Shown in pieces: positions 61,801 to 64,000 of a stretch of DNA of 64,000 nucleotides. The stretch is from Stratiolaelaps scimitus (taxonomy: Eukaryota > Arthropoda > Arachnida > Mesostigmata > Laelapidae): contig JABWDB010000003.1 of NCBI GenBank assembly GCA_019614645.1, forward strand, positions 25,521,001 through 25,585,000, in the 5' to 3' direction. The notes under the pieces are model-generated. The model did no database searches. It saw only the letters and a program-made list of their open reading frames with translations, and was not told where the DNA came from. Both the position numbers and the translations under genes were made by a program. The number at the start of each line of letters is the position of its first letter. Position 1 is the stretch's first letter.

Positions 61801-64000
61801 CTCTACATAAATGCTCGCGGCGGAAACTGATCACATGCATAAAACTGTTGCAGCAAGCAACTTAACAGCACACACCGGAAACAACGATTGGGTTGATAGC
61901 TTTTTATGAGACCCTAAGCCCTATGTCGTATACAATTATCGCGAGACACAAATCATTAGCGATTTTCATAAGACAAAACAGCTCAAACTGGCTACTGTTA
62001 CTGCTTACTGCCTGTTTCTGCTTAGCAATAACGAGACAGCCCTATAATGCAATATCACGCAGTGCCGGTTCCTCGTTTTCCAACCCACAGAAGCGAATAA
62101 GGTCGACGTGCTCCCTTAGTATAATCTAAATATTGTACTAAGAGCCAGCCTTTGACCAGACTGATTACCGTCATTGCATTGTTTTCCAGCAAAATATTAT
62201 ATATTATTAAGATTAAATGTATATTTAATTTGAACACTAATTGTTATGTCATACATTTGTAGTTTCCTGCGTTGGATCCGCTTAGATAATGACGACCAGA
62301 GAGCCGAGTGATGACTGACGTTGGTTTATTGTACGCGCATCCTTTGTGGGTGCTTCCCTCTCCTGAATGCCTCTTGGAGGGATGTTTGAATACGGACTAA
62401 GTCTCCACTGTCATATATAGAACTAGCAAAAATAACTTAAAAAACCTAATGTGACGATCGAAATGATGAACCAAGAGAAGAAATTTATAGATACATTTTA
62501 AATGGAATACCTCAGAAACTTTCTTTTCCGTAAAATCCCTTATTTTCTTTAAGAACACCTTTAGTTTACTGTGCAACGACCTTACTCTATTTTCCTTGGA
62601 AAATCAGTTTTCTACCCAGATATTTTATGCTAGTCGTTGTTTTGTAAACCTTGAAGAACTACGAAACATATGCATTAGCATATTTCACAAATTTCCAGTC
62701 GTTGCCGAGAAAATCGATGGGCCGCCTAGTGGGACAGTAATTATAAATGGACACGTTTTCAAATTGATAATAACCAAGTGTAGCTCCCGGGAACCAAATA
62801 GCGGACATGAAAGGGGCGAAGCAACCCTAACAGAGCGAAAACTGTTTCTCGAACAAGAGCCGGAGGCCTCCTCAGCACTGGACACAATAGCTGCTGCTCA
62901 CACCAGGCAATAGCTGGTTAGCCTTCGTTTGCAATCGTTGACCCAAAATATGAAGGGAAATTCGTTGTATAAAAAAGGCCGAAAGGGAAAACAACGACCT
63001 ACGTGCCCTCCTGTGTAAGCGTTTTGTACTGTGAGTGCCTATACGTCACGAATCTAGAGTTAAACGTATAATCCCGAAGGAAATTTCGATCTTTTCCCGT
63101 ATCATTTCTCAGGCTTTCAGGCTCTCCACTTCGCCGTGCGTCTCTACCCTGCCCCCTCCCATACCTCACCAGAAAAGTCGCGTACGAGGCGTTTCTGTCA
63201 TTACTCATTTTAATGACCTCGACGGAAGTTCATTCGTAGACACAGGAAACGGAATCTTAATGAGCGGGCACACATATAGGCGCCAAGATAACGGGATAAG
63301 CCTGTACCAAACCGGAGGGGTTCTTTGCGGCCTCTTCTTTCTTTGCATGTAGGATGGGCTTATCAGCATTTTTATGCTTTCTCCTCGTTTCTTTCAACCA
63401 TTGTGCATGCAAATCTGAGTAGAGATTTTACTTTAGCTTGGCTGGCAGAACTTATAAACCAACGTACAAGTATTTGAACAGTCTATCTACTTTGAGGGGC
63501 TTTGGCCGCACATTTGAATGTTCGAAGTAGACAAGGAGGATGGACCTTAACGAATTATGGTTATATTCCTACTATTTTTCAGCCATCATCTGAATTTTCT
63601 GAGATACTTAGACAAAAACCAACGACAACTATACCTTTTCCTCTAACCATTTAATACTTTTCTACTACTGAGTTTTAAGATTGTTTACTTGTCCCATAAT
63701 AACATTCGTATGTGCGAACTCTAGAGTTGGGTGAGGTGGAAAGATGGACTGCTTATTTAATTTGAACATTACTATTTAGAGTGTTAATACAACGATGTTT
63801 CGTGTTGACCGATGAGTTAGAACCCTTCTCGCTAGCTAGCTTTAGATATTTACGATGTTTGCCGTGAGCTCCCGTGTAAAACCCAGATCACGTCCACAGC
63901 CTGGCCGTCCTGTAACCACTGGTTATCGCTGGGCTACAGTGGTCTCAACGTACGGTATCGCTGCCGCTACTGAATAGTGTTACTACCACCAGAACAAGTA
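58866..64000. other. Unassigned DNA, intergenic or intronic
   Basis: No gene is confidently recognised. Frames at 59,457-59,843 (minus), 60,187-60,492 (plus, with a weak serpin-hinge-like string) and 62,596-62,913 (plus, 105 codons, ordinary composition) are candidates for exons or relics, but each lacks a decisive motif. From 63,360 to the end there are no listed frames. Confidence 0.45.

Overview
The window looks like nuclear DNA from an animal, most likely an arthropod and possibly a mite or tick. The evidence is eukaryotic in style: long AT and GA microsatellites, no long or closely packed open frames, two copies of a tRNA-derived SINE, and decayed non-LTR retrotransposons. The tick/mite suggestion rests on one relic whose C-terminal domain I remember as resembling elements annotated in tick genomes. 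It is an inference, not an identification. I see no bacterial operons, no CRISPR array, no phage genes and no rRNA genes.

I found no intact protein-coding gene that I can name. The open frames are short (the longest is 236 codons), and most overlap equally long frames on the other strand or run through simple repeats. Real exons may be hidden here, but they need splice-aware prediction and homology searches.

The best-supported content is mobile DNA. (1) At about 57,357-58,865, minus strand, there is a 5'-truncated, frameshifted non-LTR retrotransposon. It carries reverse-transcriptase blocks and a C-terminal Cys/His plus RPDG module of restriction-like-endonuclease type. (2) At 3,660-4,180, minus strand, there is the C-terminal tail of a different LINE, with a Cys-His knuckle. 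(3) A tRNA-derived SINE occurs at 6,017-6,162 (minus) and 15,521-15,671 (plus). (4) A second dispersed repeat occurs at 12,014-12,119, 35,892-36,040 and 54,848-54,919. (5) A shared 28-bp sequence lies at the 3' edge of the first LINE and again at 32,615.

Layout: 1-16 kb is intergenic or intronic, with one LINE tail, both SINEs, a 33-bp minisatellite and a 208-bp GA tract. From 16.5 to 32.6 kb there is mostly featureless DNA with small GC-richer patches near 21.5 and 28.2 kb. From 32.6 to 46.5 kb come a large AT-looped hairpin, GC-rich patches at 32.9-33.7 and 45.2-46.5 kb, and a 16-bp minisatellite. From 46.5 to 57.3 kb there are GC-rich patches at 49.4-51.1 and 53.2 kb and several hairpins. 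The region from 57.3 to 58.9 kb is the LINE, and 58.9-64 kb is unassigned. No set of genes working together can be described. I did not find a convincing new biological system; the most useful leads are the repeat families and their junctions.
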